Positions 1 through 8,152 of a stretch of DNA of 64,000 nt are shown here, in pieces. Origin of the DNA: CAVZCK01 sp963773735. GTDB taxonomy: Bacteria; Pseudomonadota; Alphaproteobacteria; Rhizobiales; Rhodomicrobiaceae. The notes below the pieces were generated by a model that saw only the letters and a list, made by a program, of their open reading frames with translations, was not told the DNA's origin and made no database searches. Where the stretch lies: NCBI GenBank assembly GCA_963773735.1, contig CAVZCK010000021.1:620001-684000 (forward strand). Direction: 5' to 3'. How positions within the stretch are numbered: the first letter of the stretch is position 1; the number at the start of each line of letters is the position of its first letter. The translations under genes and the position numbers were made by a program.

Positions 1-301
1 AAGACGATATCGCCGCGCTGGAAATTATAGCCGACGCGGCCGCCATAGACGACCCCGTTCATATTATCGGAGTCCTTACAATCAAGATCACAAAAGGTGA
101 AATCGTTCGAGACATCCCCCCAGCCATAGCCGACCGAACCGCCTACATAAAGACCGGCCCAGGTCGGAAAGATGCCGGCGCCGGTTCGTCTTTCAAGCTT
201 CCGCCGCGATGATAGATATCCGCTGCATTGGCGGCGCTGGAAAGTCCAATAACACCGGCCAAAGCCAAGCCCATTGCGGCTAGCCGCGTCGATTCGCGCA
301 T
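1..301 (-). pseudogene. Omp25/31-type outer membrane protein, 5' part, frame-broken, runs off window
   Basis: The reading frame starts at the ATG at 301 and encodes a clear signal peptide (MRESTRLAAMGLALAG..., ending near AANAADIYHRGG). After about 37 codons that frame runs into a stop. The typical porin core (WAGLYVGGSVGYGWG, then NGVVYGGRVGYNF) continues in another frame to the window edge, so one base is missing or extra near 185-190. Small eight-stranded porins of this family are abundant outer-membrane proteins in Rhizobiales. It is the second of two tandem homologues and is separated from the first by a terminator. The break may be a sequencing error; the 3' end lies outside the window. 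Confidence 0.75.
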
Positions 302-650
302 GAAATTCCCCTATAGTGCCCTAAGAAACCTGCGACGCGCCGACCAGGCCCCATGCCCAATTAGTGGGCACATCGCTTGCCAGAGACATAACAAGCTCGG
401 TGCTGAAAACAAGGCTGTCCGACCTTTTTCACGCCTTAATGACGGCCTGCTGTTGCCTCGAAACTACATAAAATTGACAATATTAACTTTTGGTCGTGAT
501 AACCTCGGACCTTATTCGCCGAGACGGATACATCCGCAGCCGATTCACGTGGCTCGACTTTGGAATATTGTCATTATTCGGCCGCAACACGCGATTCGCC
601 GGTTCTGACCAGAGATAACCGAGCAGTGGGGGACCAATCCTCGCTCAACC
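302..650. other. Intergenic leader upstream of the second porin gene
   Basis: About 350 bases lie between the porin start at 301 and the terminator of the upstream porin. The stretch around 470-500 is AT-rich compared with the surroundings and is a plausible promoter location for the minus-strand porin. I see no convincing coding region, tRNA or repeat. Reading frames crossing it have no recognisable family features. Confidence 0.4.
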
Positions 651-675
651 AAAAAAGCCGGGCACTGCGCCCGGC
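651..675 (-). terminator. Rho-independent terminator of the upstream porin gene
   Basis: On the minus strand a perfect 7-bp stem (GCCGGGC/GCCCGGC, 657-663 with 669-675) with a 5-base loop is followed by six T residues (651-656). It lies about 38 bases past the reconstructed porin stop codon at 713. It should end transcription of that gene before the second porin. Confidence 0.85.
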
Positions 676-712
676 TGCTTGGCAAATCAGAGATAAAGGC
701 CGTGAATTTGGC

Positions 713-1447
713 TTATTTCAGCGGCTGCTTCGGAACAATCGAATTTATAGCTCAGACGGGCGCGGACAATGTTGAGATTGCCGTCGACGTCGCGCGTGAC
801 GCCTTCATCGAACGGCGAACCCGCAGTAAGTCTCGCTGCCGAAATCAACATGCATGTATTCGACACCAAACACCACATTCGACGAGATTAGATATTCCAA
901 TCCGCCGCCAATGCGCCCATCCACTGTGGTCTTGGCTATCATTGAAATTCGCAAACGCCGGATTGGCAGTCGTTTTTATCGAGGCTAGCGCATACCCCCC
1001 CGACACATAGCCAAGCCACCGATCCCAAGCATAACCAAGGCGTGGACCGGCAAGCAAAAGCCATTCATGATCAGATTTGCACGTGAAGAGATCATCGGGA
1101 CAGGTGGCAGAACCATCGGCACCACTGCCACTGAAGGACACTTCAGCGCCCAAGACCCAATTGTCAATCTGATAATTATAGCCGATTTGACCACCATAAA
1201 TTCCGCCGTTCATGTCCGGTGATACGGACGTATCGGCCACCGGGAACGTCCAATCCGTACTTCCCCAGGCATATCCGGCGTTCACCCCCAGATAGAAGCC
1301 ACTCCAGGAAATCGGGGGTATATATTCAACCGGCGCGTCCTTCATTCCGCCGTGCGCGTAGACGTCGGCGGCGAAGGCCGTGCCTGCACAGCCGATCATC
1401 GCCGCTGTTGCGAGCCCCACGGCAGCAAGGCGCAGTGACTTCTGCAT
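713..1447 (-). pseudogene. Omp25/31-type outer membrane porin, three frame breaks
   Basis: The ATG at 1447 is preceded by a GGGGGA ribosome site and opens a signal peptide (MQKSLRLAAVGLATAAMIG, cleavage near TAFAADVY). The mature part has porin hallmarks: WSGFYLGVNAGYAWG, GGIYGGQIGYNYQ and GPRLGYAWDRWLGYVSGGYA. The frame then breaks near 905. The next barrel strands (GGLEYLISSNVVFGVEY) are in a second frame, VDGNLNIVRARLSYKF is in a third, and a further shift near 743 restores a normal ending VPKQPLK at the TAA at 713-715. Every conserved strand is present, so the gene is whole apart from three single-base indels. These may be sequencing errors or recent inactivation. A terminator follows directly. 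Confidence 0.8.
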
Positions 1448-1712
1448 GTAATCCCCCTTTTTCGGGCCAGGGTCAGCACGTTCTGTGCTGGGCAAGGCAG
1501 TCCGCAACCTATGAGTGAATCAACCGGTCAAGTCGTATCATTGGTTGCGCTTGGAGCAAGCCGAAAACGATCTCGGCCATCACAATTCGGATCGGCTGTT
1601 GCCGCGATACAACTCAAGATTGCAGGTGGTCGAGCTGGCGTCGCCGCCTTCACGCTGCGACCAACCAACGGGAAAAAGGGGTATCGCAGGCGTCCCGCTC
1701 CGCGCGAAAGGC

Positions 1713-2975
1713 TTAGCGATCGATCTCGCCGAACACGATATCGAGTGAGCCGAGGATCGCCGAGACGTCGGCGAGCATGTGGCCGCGATTCATGAAATCC
1801 ATTGCCTGGAGATGAGGATAGCTTGGCGCGCGAATCTTGCAGCGATAGGGCTTATTCGTGCCGTCCGCGACGAGATAGACGCCGAATTCGCCCTTAGGCG
1901 CCTCGACGCAGGCATAGACCTCGCCTTCGGGCACGTGGAAGCCCTCGGTGTAGAGCTTGAAGTGGTGAATGAGCGCCTCCATCGAGCGCTTCATCTCATC
2001 GCGCCGCGGTGGCGTCACCTTGTTATTCGGCGCGAGGACCGGTCCCTTGCCCTCCGGTGCGTTCAGCTTCTCGATGCATTGCTTCATGATCCGAACGGAT
2101 TGGCGCATCTCCTCCATGCGGATCAGGTAACGGTCGTAGCAGTCGCCATTTTTACCGACGGGAATGTCGAACTCGAATTCCTCGTAACCTTCATAGGGCT
2201 GGGCCTTGCGCAGATCCCAGGGCGCGCCGGAGCCGCGCAGCATGACGCCGGAAAAGCCCCAGGCGAGGCAATCCTTAAGCACGACCACGCCAATATCGAC
2301 ATTGCGCTGCTTGAAGATGCGGTTTCCTGTGAGCAGCCGGTCGATGTCGTCGAGCACGGGGATGAAGCTGTCGCACCAGGCGGCGATATCGTCGATAAGC
2401 GCTTGCGGCAGATCCTGATGCACGCCGCCGGGACGGAAATAATTCGCGTGAAGCCGCGAGCCGGAGGCGCGCTCGTAGAAGACCATCAGCTTCTCGCGCT
2501 CCTCAAATCCCCACAGCGGCGGGGTCAGCGCGCCGATATCGAGCGCCTGCGTCGTCACATTCAGCAGGTGATTGAGAATGCGGCCGATTTCGCAATAGAG
2601 CACGCGGATGAGCCGACCGCGCCGGGGCACCTCGACGCCGACGAGCTTTTCGATAGCGAGGCAGAAGGCGTGCTCCTGGTTCATCGGAGCGACATAGTCG
2701 AGCCGGTCGAAATAGGGAATTGCCTGAAAATAGGTCTTGTATTCGATCAGCTTCTCGGTGCCGCGATGAAGGAGGCCGATATGCGGATCGACGCGCTCGA
2801 CCACCTCGCCGTCGAGCTCCAACACCAGGCGCAGCACTCCATGGGCGGAGGGATGCTGCGGGCCGAAATTGATGGTGAAATTGCGCAGCTCGACGCCCGC
2901 CCCGCCGGCCGGCCCTTGCGGCTTTTCGCCGGCCATCGGCTTTTCTGGGGTTGTGGTCGCGCTGCCGTCAGCCAT
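1713..2975 (-). CDS. nuoD: NADH-quinone oxidoreductase subunit D (49 kDa)
   Basis: NuoD is the 49-kDa peripheral-arm subunit of complex I; with NuoB and the NuoH/A/J region it forms the ubiquinone site. The 420-aa protein has the family hallmarks: FGPQHPSAHGVLR near residue 35, HIGLLHRGTEKL, RLDYVAPMNQEHAF and the C-terminal ending GSLDIVFGEIDR. I chose the ATG at 2975 because GGAG sits six bases upstream; an upstream frame extension of 26 residues has no family similarity. It is the last nuo gene here: nuoE and later genes do not follow, and the next genes downstream are porins. Its start overlaps the end of a small membrane-peptide gene, which suggests translational coupling. Confidence 0.97.
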   Translation of the reverse strand: MADGSATTTPEKPMAGEKPQGPAGGAGVELRNFTINFGPQHPSAHGVLRLVLELDGEVVERVDPHIGLLHRGTEKLIEYKTYFQAIPYFDRLDYVAPMNQEHAFCLAIEKLVGVEVPRRGRLIRVLYCEIGRILNHLLNVTTQALDIGALTPPLWGFEEREKLMVFYERASGSRLHANYFRPGGVHQDLPQALIDDIAAWCDSFIPVLDDIDRLLTGNRIFKQRNVDIGVVVLKDCLAWGFSGVMLRGSGAPWDLRKAQPYEGYEEFEFDIPVGKNGDCYDRYLIRMEEMRQSVRIMKQCIEKLNAPEGKGPVLAPNNKVTPPRRDEMKRSMEALIHHFKLYTEGFHVPEGEVYACVEAPKGEFGVYLVADGTNKPYRCKIRAPSYPHLQAMDFMNRGHMLADVSAILGSLDIVFGEIDR

Positions 2976-3111
2976 TGCCGGCTCCGATCCAAATTCGAGT
3001 GCACAATTTGTGCACTCTGAAGACTTTTTTAAAAAGGCCAATGGCCCCAACACCGAGCGCGAGGGCCGCCGCGACCAAATTCATAACGCTGGTCAGAAAA
3101 TCCAATTCCAT
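2968..3111 (-). CDS. Small single-pass membrane peptide coupled between thioesterase and nuoD
   Basis: This 47-codon frame begins with an ATG that overlaps the stop of the thioesterase gene (TAATG arrangement). It ends in a TGA lying within the first codons of nuoD. Residues about 9-28 (MNLVAAALALGVGAIGLF) form one hydrophobic helix followed by a basic segment (KKVFRVHK). The double overlap makes it likely to be translated as part of the nuo operon. I recognise no family. It could be a complex I accessory peptide or simply a coupling device. A 21-bp perfect dyad lies inside its 3' third, so this stretch may have a regulatory role as well or instead. Confidence 0.5.
   Translation of the reverse strand: MELDFLTSVMNLVAAALALGVGAIGLFKKVFRVHKLCTRIWIGAGNG
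2997..3017. promoter_or_regulatory. 21-bp perfect palindrome upstream of nuoD (possible operator)
   Basis: Two 10-base arms, GAGTGCACAA and TTGTGCACTC, flank a single central base. The dyad ends 22 bases upstream of the nuoD start codon, next to an A/T-rich run at about 3025-3037. A perfect dyad of this length within coding DNA is unlikely by chance. It could bind a dimeric regulator or form a hairpin in the mRNA that controls nuoD translation. I do not recognise the binding protein. Confidence 0.45.
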
Positions 3112-3536
3112 TACCCAGCCGCCTTCGCCTGCTTCTTGGCGATCTTCGCCTTGAACTTCTCCCAGTCCACAATCGCCCGCCGGCAATAGCCCTCGCCGAT
3201 CTGATCGATGCCGTCATGCGCACGCACATAGAACCAGACGCGGCGGCCTTCAACTTCAGTTACTTCGGCCTCGACGGTCACCGTCAGCCCCGCGGGCGTG
3301 GCGGCGTCATGCGAGACATCGACATGGACGCCGACGCTGCCCTCACCTTCGTCCAGATGCGGCGCGAGCGCCCGGACGCAGGTCCACTCCATCAGCGCCA
3401 CCATGAAGCCGGTGGCGAAGACTTCGGGCATCCCCTGCATCTCGGGCAACTCCCGATAGATATAGGGAACGGTCTTTTCCACCGGCACCTTAAGCGAAAA
3501 GCTGGCTTTGATGCCCGGCCGCAAGGTCTCCTTCAT
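3111..3536 (-). CDS. Hotdog-fold thioesterase, FlK-like
   Basis: The 141-aa product resembles the fluoroacetyl-CoA thioesterase (FlK)/hotdog family. It has the segment MPEVFATGFMVALMEWTC, the usual EVFATxxMxxLME region, followed by GVHVDVSHDAATPAG. FlK-like proteins hydrolyse small acyl-CoA thioesters; the true substrate here cannot be read from sequence. The start overlaps the preceding gene by ATGA (3533-3536), and the stop overlaps the next small gene, so it is embedded in the nuo operon. A thioesterase inside a complex I operon is unusual to me. It ends in a lysine-rich tail (KFKAKIAKKQAKAAG). Confidence 0.75.
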   Translation of the reverse strand: MKETLRPGIKASFSLKVPVEKTVPYIYRELPEMQGMPEVFATGFMVALMEWTCVRALAPHLDEGEGSVGVHVDVSHDAATPAGLTVTVEAEVTEVEGRRVWFYVRAHDGIDQIGEGYCRRAIVDWEKFKAKIAKKQAKAAG

Positions 3537-3829
3537 CGATCGTCGTCTTCGTCCTCGAATTCATCGTCGTCCCAGCGGTCACGTTCGTCTGGGCCGACGT
3601 AATGTTCCTCAACGTCCTTGCCGGTCACCGGCTTGCCGGTCGCCTTCTGGATCAGCACGGCAACCTCATCCCAGGACTTGCCCTGCTCCTGAAGCATCTC
3701 GATCTCGTCGCTTGTCATACCGATGACGTCGGCAAGCTCGAACACCTCTTCCTTAGCCCCCGCGGCGTCGCGGAGGGCCTTCTGCGCAGCCAGCGCCTCG
3801 GCCAGCGTAAATGTCGCTTCATTGGTCAT
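3533..3829 (-). CDS. Acidic conserved protein inside the nuo operon, unknown function
   Basis: A 98-aa protein with a helical N-terminus (TFTLAEALAAQKALRDAAG), a segment ELADVIGMTSDEIEMLQEQG, and a strongly acidic end (DRWDDDEFEDEDDDR). I see no signal peptide, membrane segment or catalytic motif. It starts about 24 bases after nuoC ends and overlaps the thioesterase start by four bases (ATGA). It is therefore cotranscribed with complex I genes. I do not assign a function. Confidence 0.65.
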   Translation of the reverse strand: MTNEATFTLAEALAAQKALRDAAGAKEEVFELADVIGMTSDEIEMLQEQGKSWDEVAVLIQKATGKPVTGKDVEEHYVGPDERDRWDDDEFEDEDDDR

Positions 3830-3853
3830 TGGGCATCCTCCTTCAACGGACTT

Positions 3854-4459
3854 TTAGGATTTGGAAGCTTTTTCATCCCCCGGAAGCTGGTACTCAGTGC
3901 CTTCCCAGGGGCTCAGAAAATCAAAGTTACGAAATTCCTGTGGCAGTTTTACTGGCTCGTAGACAACGCGCTTGGCTTCTTCGCTATAGCGCACCTCAAC
4001 AAAGCCGGTCAGCGGAAAATCCTTGCGCAAAGGGTGGCCCTGAAAGCCGTAGTCCGTGAGAATGCGGCGCAGGTCGGGGTGACCGGAGAAAAGTACGCCG
4101 TAAAGGTCGAAGGCCTCGCGCTCATACCAGTTGGCCGCCGGGAAAACTCCGACCGCGGTCGGCACGGGCGTGTAATCATCGGTCTGCACTTTGAGGCGGA
4201 TGCGGTGATTGAGCTGCGGGCTGAGCAGATGATAGACAACATCGAAGCGCCGCTCGCGGCCCGGATAGTCGACGCCGCAAATATCGATCAGGCAGGAGAA
4301 CAGGCAGCGCGGATCGTCGCGGAGATAGCGCAGCACATTGGCGATCTGCTCACGTTCGACATCGAGCGTTAGCTCACCGAGTGCGATGCGCCACCCCTTG
4401 ACCGATTGCGGCTGTGCCTGAGCGAGAGCGGCGCCGAGGTCCTTCAGCTTGTCTTCCAT
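3854..4459 (-). CDS. nuoC: NADH-quinone oxidoreductase subunit C (30 kDa)
   Basis: NuoC is the 30-kDa peripheral subunit that packs against NuoD and NuoB near the quinone-binding tip. The 201-aa product carries the complex I 30-kDa signature EREAFDLYGVLFSGHPDLRR at about residues 113-132, followed by ILTDYGFQGHPLRKDFPLTG. Length is normal for the unfused alphaproteobacterial form. It lies 44 bases after nuoB and 24 bases before the acidic accessory gene. Confidence 0.97.
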   Translation of the reverse strand: MEDKLKDLGAALAQAQPQSVKGWRIALGELTLDVEREQIANVLRYLRDDPRCLFSCLIDICGVDYPGRERRFDVVYHLLSPQLNHRIRLKVQTDDYTPVPTAVGVFPAANWYEREAFDLYGVLFSGHPDLRRILTDYGFQGHPLRKDFPLTGFVEVRYSEEAKRVVYEPVKLPQEFRNFDFLSPWEGTEYQLPGDEKASKS

Positions 4460-4503
4460 CCGATCGGCTCCGTCCGCCGCCTCATCTCGCCAGCAAAGAG
4501 CGC

Positions 4504-5079
4504 TCAGCGCTCGATCGTCCCGGTCCGCCGGATCTTCTTCTGCAGAAGCATGACGCCATAAACCAGCGCTTCCGCGCTCGGCGGGCAGCCCGGCACATAG
4601 ATATCCACCGGCAGAACCCGGTCGCAGCCCCGCACCACCGAATAGGAATAGTGGTAATAGCCGCCGCCATTGGCGCAGGAGCCCATGGAGATGACATAGC
4701 GCGGCTCCGGCATCTGGTCGTAGACCTTGCGGATCGCCGGCGCCATCTTGTTGCAGAGCGTGCCGGCAACGATCATCACATCGGACTGGCGCGGGCTGGC
4801 GCGCGGGGCAAAGCCGAAGCGTTCGAGGTCATAGCGCGGCATTGCGGCCTGGATCATCTCCACCGCACAGCAGGCAAGGCCGAAGGTCATCCACATCAGC
4901 GAACCGGTGCGCGCCCATTGGATCAGCTCATCGGCAGTGGTGACCAGAAAGCCGCGGTCGGCCAGCTCGTTGGAGACATCGGTAAAAAACGGGTCACGCT
5001 TCGCCGCTCCGGCGGCAAGCGGCCGGCCCGAGGCATCGCGCAGCATCGCGCCGTCCTTCGGATCAGCACTCAATCCCAT
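4504..5079 (-). CDS. nuoB: NADH-quinone oxidoreductase subunit B (PSST, N2 cluster)
   Basis: NuoB carries iron-sulfur cluster N2, the immediate electron donor to ubiquinone. The cysteine ligands are visible: LACCAVEM (adjacent pair), MGSCANGGG and VPGCPPSAE. I chose the ATG at 5079 (MGLSADPK, 191 aa) because alphaproteobacterial NuoB usually begins MGL and GGGAG lies seven bases upstream. A start at 5100 would add seven residues. The gene overlaps the end of nuoA by about 10 bases. Confidence 0.97.
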   Translation of the reverse strand: MGLSADPKDGAMLRDASGRPLAAGAAKRDPFFTDVSNELADRGFLVTTADELIQWARTGSLMWMTFGLACCAVEMIQAAMPRYDLERFGFAPRASPRQSDVMIVAGTLCNKMAPAIRKVYDQMPEPRYVISMGSCANGGGYYHYSYSVVRGCDRVLPVDIYVPGCPPSAEALVYGVMLLQKKIRRTGTIER

Positions 5080-5435
5080 TCCAGCGCTCCCTTGCGCCAT
5101 TCATAGATGAAGCCAATGGTGAGCACGCCAAGAAAAACCATCATCGACCAGAAGCCGAACAGCCCGGCCTCCTTGAAGGCGACGGCCCAGGGAAACAGGA
5201 AGGCGACTTCGAGGTCGAAAATGATGAACAGGATCGACACCAGATAGAAACGCACGTCGAATTTCATGCGCGCATCGTCGAATGCCGCAAAGCCGCATTC
5301 ATAGGCCGACAGCTTTTCCGGGTCCGGATGGCTTGGCGCGACGAGGAAGGGCGCAACCAGCAAGGCGAGGCCGATGAACAGCGCGACGCCGAAAAAGATG
5401 ACGAGCGGCAGATAATCGGCAAGAAGCGTGTTCAT
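5070..5435 (-). CDS. nuoA: NADH-quinone oxidoreductase subunit A
   Basis: NuoA is a small membrane subunit of complex I near the quinone channel. The 121-aa protein has three hydrophobic segments (about residues 8-32, 63-83 and 90-110). It also has the conserved loop KLSAYECGFAAFDDARMKFD and the motif FYLVSILFIIFDLEVAFLFP. It is the first gene of the operon; the 147 bases upstream (5436-5582) should hold the promoter. Confidence 0.97.
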   Translation of the reverse strand: MNTLLADYLPLVIFFGVALFIGLALLVAPFLVAPSHPDPEKLSAYECGFAAFDDARMKFDVRFYLVSILFIIFDLEVAFLFPWAVAFKEAGLFGFWSMMVFLGVLTIGFIYEWRKGALEWD

Positions 5436-5582
5436 GGTTCACCGCATTTCAAGAACGCCGGCCGCCGCTCGGGGCAACCGGCGATCCATTCAGGCTTCTG
5501 TAAACGGCTTAGCCGACCGCTAGCCCCGGCGCAAGAGCGCCCTTCGGCTTTCCATAGGGGTAAGATAGTGGCCGGGGGAGCG

Positions 5583-6428
5583 CTATCCAATGCGCCATAG
5601 CGCGCGCGCTTCGCCAGCATCGGCAAGCGGCACATTCAGCATTTTCAGCATGGAGGCCGCCGCCTCGATCAGCTCGGCATTGTTTTTGGCGACCTCGCCG
5701 CTCGGCAAATAGAAATTGTTCTCGAAGCCGATCCGCACATGGCCGCCGAGCAGGGCGGCAAGCGCGGCGCAGCGCGCCTCCTGCGGACCGAAGGCGCAGA
5801 CCATCCAGTCGCGAAACGGCAAAGTTGCGGTGCCGAGAAAGCCGAGCAGATCGACGGGGTTGCTGGTCTGCCCGGCGGTATAGCGGCCGAGCACATAGAG
5901 AACCGATGCGGCCGGGCCGTCGATGGCGCCCTCCGCTGCCCAGGCCACGAGGCGGTTCAAATCCTCGCGATCGTAAAGAATGATCTGCGGCGCGATATTC
6001 TCCTTGCGCATCCAGGCAATCAGTTCGGCGAATTCGCCCTTGTCCTCTCGCTTGGGCGCGATTTCGCGCAGGGCGATCGAGGCCGCCTCGGGGCGGACGG
6101 CGCGGAGCGCGGCGATCTGCGCTTCGGGCGCAAAAATCCCGCCCAATTCCGTGGTCATCTGCAGGACCATGTCGCGCCCGATCGCGTCGCGCAGCGCGGC
6201 GAACATCTCCTGATAGGTTCCGGGATCCAGACTGTGCCGGCCGTCGCGATCGCGGACATGAAGGTGGAGGACGCTGACGCCGGCATCGCGCCACTGCGGA
6301 GCCTCGGCCAAAATTTCGTCCTTGGTCAGCGGAATGGCGGGATGGTCGGCCTTACCGCGGCGGCTGCCATTCGGGGCAATCGCCAGAATAAGCTTATGTT
6401 TTTCTTTGCTTTGATCGGCTGTGGTCAT
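5583..6428 (-). CDS. 3-keto-5-aminohexanoate cleavage (BKACE, DUF849) family protein
   Basis: BKACE enzymes are zinc-dependent and cleave beta-keto acids with acetyl-CoA. The 281-aa protein contains the metal-binding HLHVRDRDG segment, GIFAPEAQIA, REDLNRLVAWA and the late VRIGFENNFYLPSG segment, all typical of the family. I chose the ATG at 6428 because GGAG lies five bases upstream; in-frame codons upstream at 6452 and 6557 have no such site. The substrate differs between family members and cannot be read here. It is transcribed in the same direction as the upstream GNAT-nitrilase gene, which ends 137 bases before it. Confidence 0.9.
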   Translation of the reverse strand: MTTADQSKEKHKLILAIAPNGSRRGKADHPAIPLTKDEILAEAPQWRDAGVSVLHLHVRDRDGRHSLDPGTYQEMFAALRDAIGRDMVLQMTTELGGIFAPEAQIAALRAVRPEAASIALREIAPKREDKGEFAELIAWMRKENIAPQIILYDREDLNRLVAWAAEGAIDGPAASVLYVLGRYTAGQTSNPVDLLGFLGTATLPFRDWMVCAFGPQEARCAALAALLGGHVRIGFENNFYLPSGEVAKNNAELIEAAASMLKMLNVPLADAGEARALWRIG

Positions 6429-6565
6429 GGCGACTCCGCTTTCAGGCGCCATGTTCGCGCGGGGCGCGTCGCGTTGCAACATGCAATTGCATGCAGTTGG
6501 GCCCCAGACGTGCGCATCGCAGTCTGGTCCGCATTGACGCGGCCAGCCGGTGATCACCGCGACGT

Positions 6566-8152
6566 TCAGATCGACCCTTCATCCCTGAGGTCTTTAACGT
6601 CGGTATATTCAGGCGTCTGGCTGCCCCAAGCGACCCGATAGAGATCGAAGCGGCGGTCCTTCAGATTGCGCACGGTCCCCGACGCCCTCGCGATGCGCAA
6701 ATCCGCAAGCCGCAGATCGGCGAACGCGATGGTCTCGGTATTTGGCCCGGTGTCGGCCGCAACACCGTCCCGTGCAAAGGCAAAGTCGCACGGCGTCAGA
6801 ATACAGCTCTGCGCGTAGTGGATATCCATATTCTCGACATTGGGCAGATTGCCGACGACGCCTGAGAGGACGACATAGCATTGGTTCTCGATCGCCCGCG
6901 CATGGCCGCAATAGCGCACGCGCAGATATCCGCGCTGCTCATCCGTGCAGAACGGCACGAACAGGATCATCGCGCCCTGGTCGGTCAGATGGCGCGCGAG
7001 CTCCGGGAATTCGGCATCGTAGCAAATCAGCACGCCGATCGGACCGCAATCGGTATTGATGACGTCGAGCTTCTCGCCGCCCTTCAGATTCCACCAATAG
7101 GCTTCGTTCGGCGTCGGATGGATCTTCTCCTGCGCATGCACCGAGCCGTCGCGCAGGAACACATAGCAGACGTTTCTCAAATTGCCGTGCTCGTCCCTCG
7201 TCGGATGCGAGCCGGCAATGATATTGATGTTGTGGCTGACGGACAGCTCGCTGACGAACTCCCGGAACCAGGCCGTATACCCCGTCAGGCGCTCGACGGC
7301 CTCGCTCGCCGAGAGCGCCTTTTGCTCCAGCGAAAGGAGTTCGAGCGTGAACAGCTCCGGAAACACGACGAAGTCGCAGCGGTAGTCGGAGGCCACGTCG
7401 ACGAAATATTCGATCTGCTGAGTGAACTCTTCCTTCGCCGTGATGCGGCGCATCTGGAACTGGACCGTGGCGACCCGGACGATATCCTGCTGCGACATGC
7501 CTTGCCGTGACGATTTCTCCGAGGCTGTTTCCTCCGCCAGCGGATTGCGCCACAGCATATGGACGGCGTAACCGAGCAATTCGTGGTCGGTCGGGTCATA
7601 ATTCTTGATGATCCCGATGGGTTCGAAATCATTGGCAAGGTGGAACTGAATCGCGGTGTCGCGGATGCGCCGGTCGAGCACGCCCTTGAGATAATCCTCC
7701 GGCGTGCGGAACTGCTGCTTTCGCCGCCCATATCCGGGCATCCGCCCGCCGAAGACGATGCCCTTGAGCTTCCAGTCTTCGCACAGCCGTCGCCGCGCAT
7801 TGTAGAGCCGCTGTCCGATCCGCAGACGGCGGAAGTTGCGGTCGACGCACACGCCCATGCCGTAGAGATAATCGCCATCGGGATCGTGGCGCGAGGCCAG
7901 CCCTTCGCCCGTGATCTCGTTCCAGCTATGCGGTTTGAGCGCTATGTCTCCGCCAATGACGAATGTCGCGGCGTGGCCGACGATCTCGCCGCCGAATTCG
8001 GCAACGAACTGGCCTTGCGGAAAATTGTTGATCTGCGACCGGGAGGCGCGCTCATAGTCCCAAGGCGGCGTGTCGAAGCTGCGCCGGCTGAGAGCCGCTA
8101 TGCCAGGGACATCGGATAGCCGCGCCAGACGCACGATGAGCTTGTCTTTCAT
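6566..8152 (-). CDS. Fused GNAT acetyltransferase / carbon-nitrogen hydrolase (nitrilase superfamily)
   Basis: The 528-aa protein has two domains. Residues about 8-200 form a GNAT domain with the acetyl-CoA loop RRLRIGQRLY. Residues about 225-500 form a nitrilase-superfamily amidohydrolase with the full catalytic triad: Glu in VFPELFTLE, Lys in QEKIHPTPNE and Cys in GVLICYDAEFPE. Such fusions are known in bacteria but their substrates are mostly unassigned; an amide or N-acyl compound is plausible. The chosen start at 8152 (MKDKLIVRLARLSD) begins the GNAT fold. An upstream start at 8218 is possible. Confidence 0.9.
   Translation of the reverse strand: MKDKLIVRLARLSDVPGIAALSRRSFDTPPWDYERASRSQINNFPQGQFVAEFGGEIVGHAATFVIGGDIALKPHSWNEITGEGLASRHDPDGDYLYGMGVCVDRNFRRLRIGQRLYNARRRLCEDWKLKGIVFGGRMPGYGRRKQQFRTPEDYLKGVLDRRIRDTAIQFHLANDFEPIGIIKNYDPTDHELLGYAVHMLWRNPLAEETASEKSSRQGMSQQDIVRVATVQFQMRRITAKEEFTQQIEYFVDVASDYRCDFVVFPELFTLELLSLEQKALSASEAVERLTGYTAWFREFVSELSVSHNINIIAGSHPTRDEHGNLRNVCYVFLRDGSVHAQEKIHPTPNEAYWWNLKGGEKLDVINTDCGPIGVLICYDAEFPELARHLTDQGAMILFVPFCTDEQRGYLRVRYCGHARAIENQCYVVLSGVVGNLPNVENMDIHYAQSCILTPCDFAFARDGVAADTGPNTETIAFADLRLADLRIARASGTVRNLKDRRFDLYRVAWGSQTPEYTDVKDLRDEGSI

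Noticed and set aside
1779..3020. 413-codon open frame antisense to nuoD
   Set aside because: It is the mirror of a perfectly conserved nuoD in G+C-rich DNA, has no family motif and no ribosome site.
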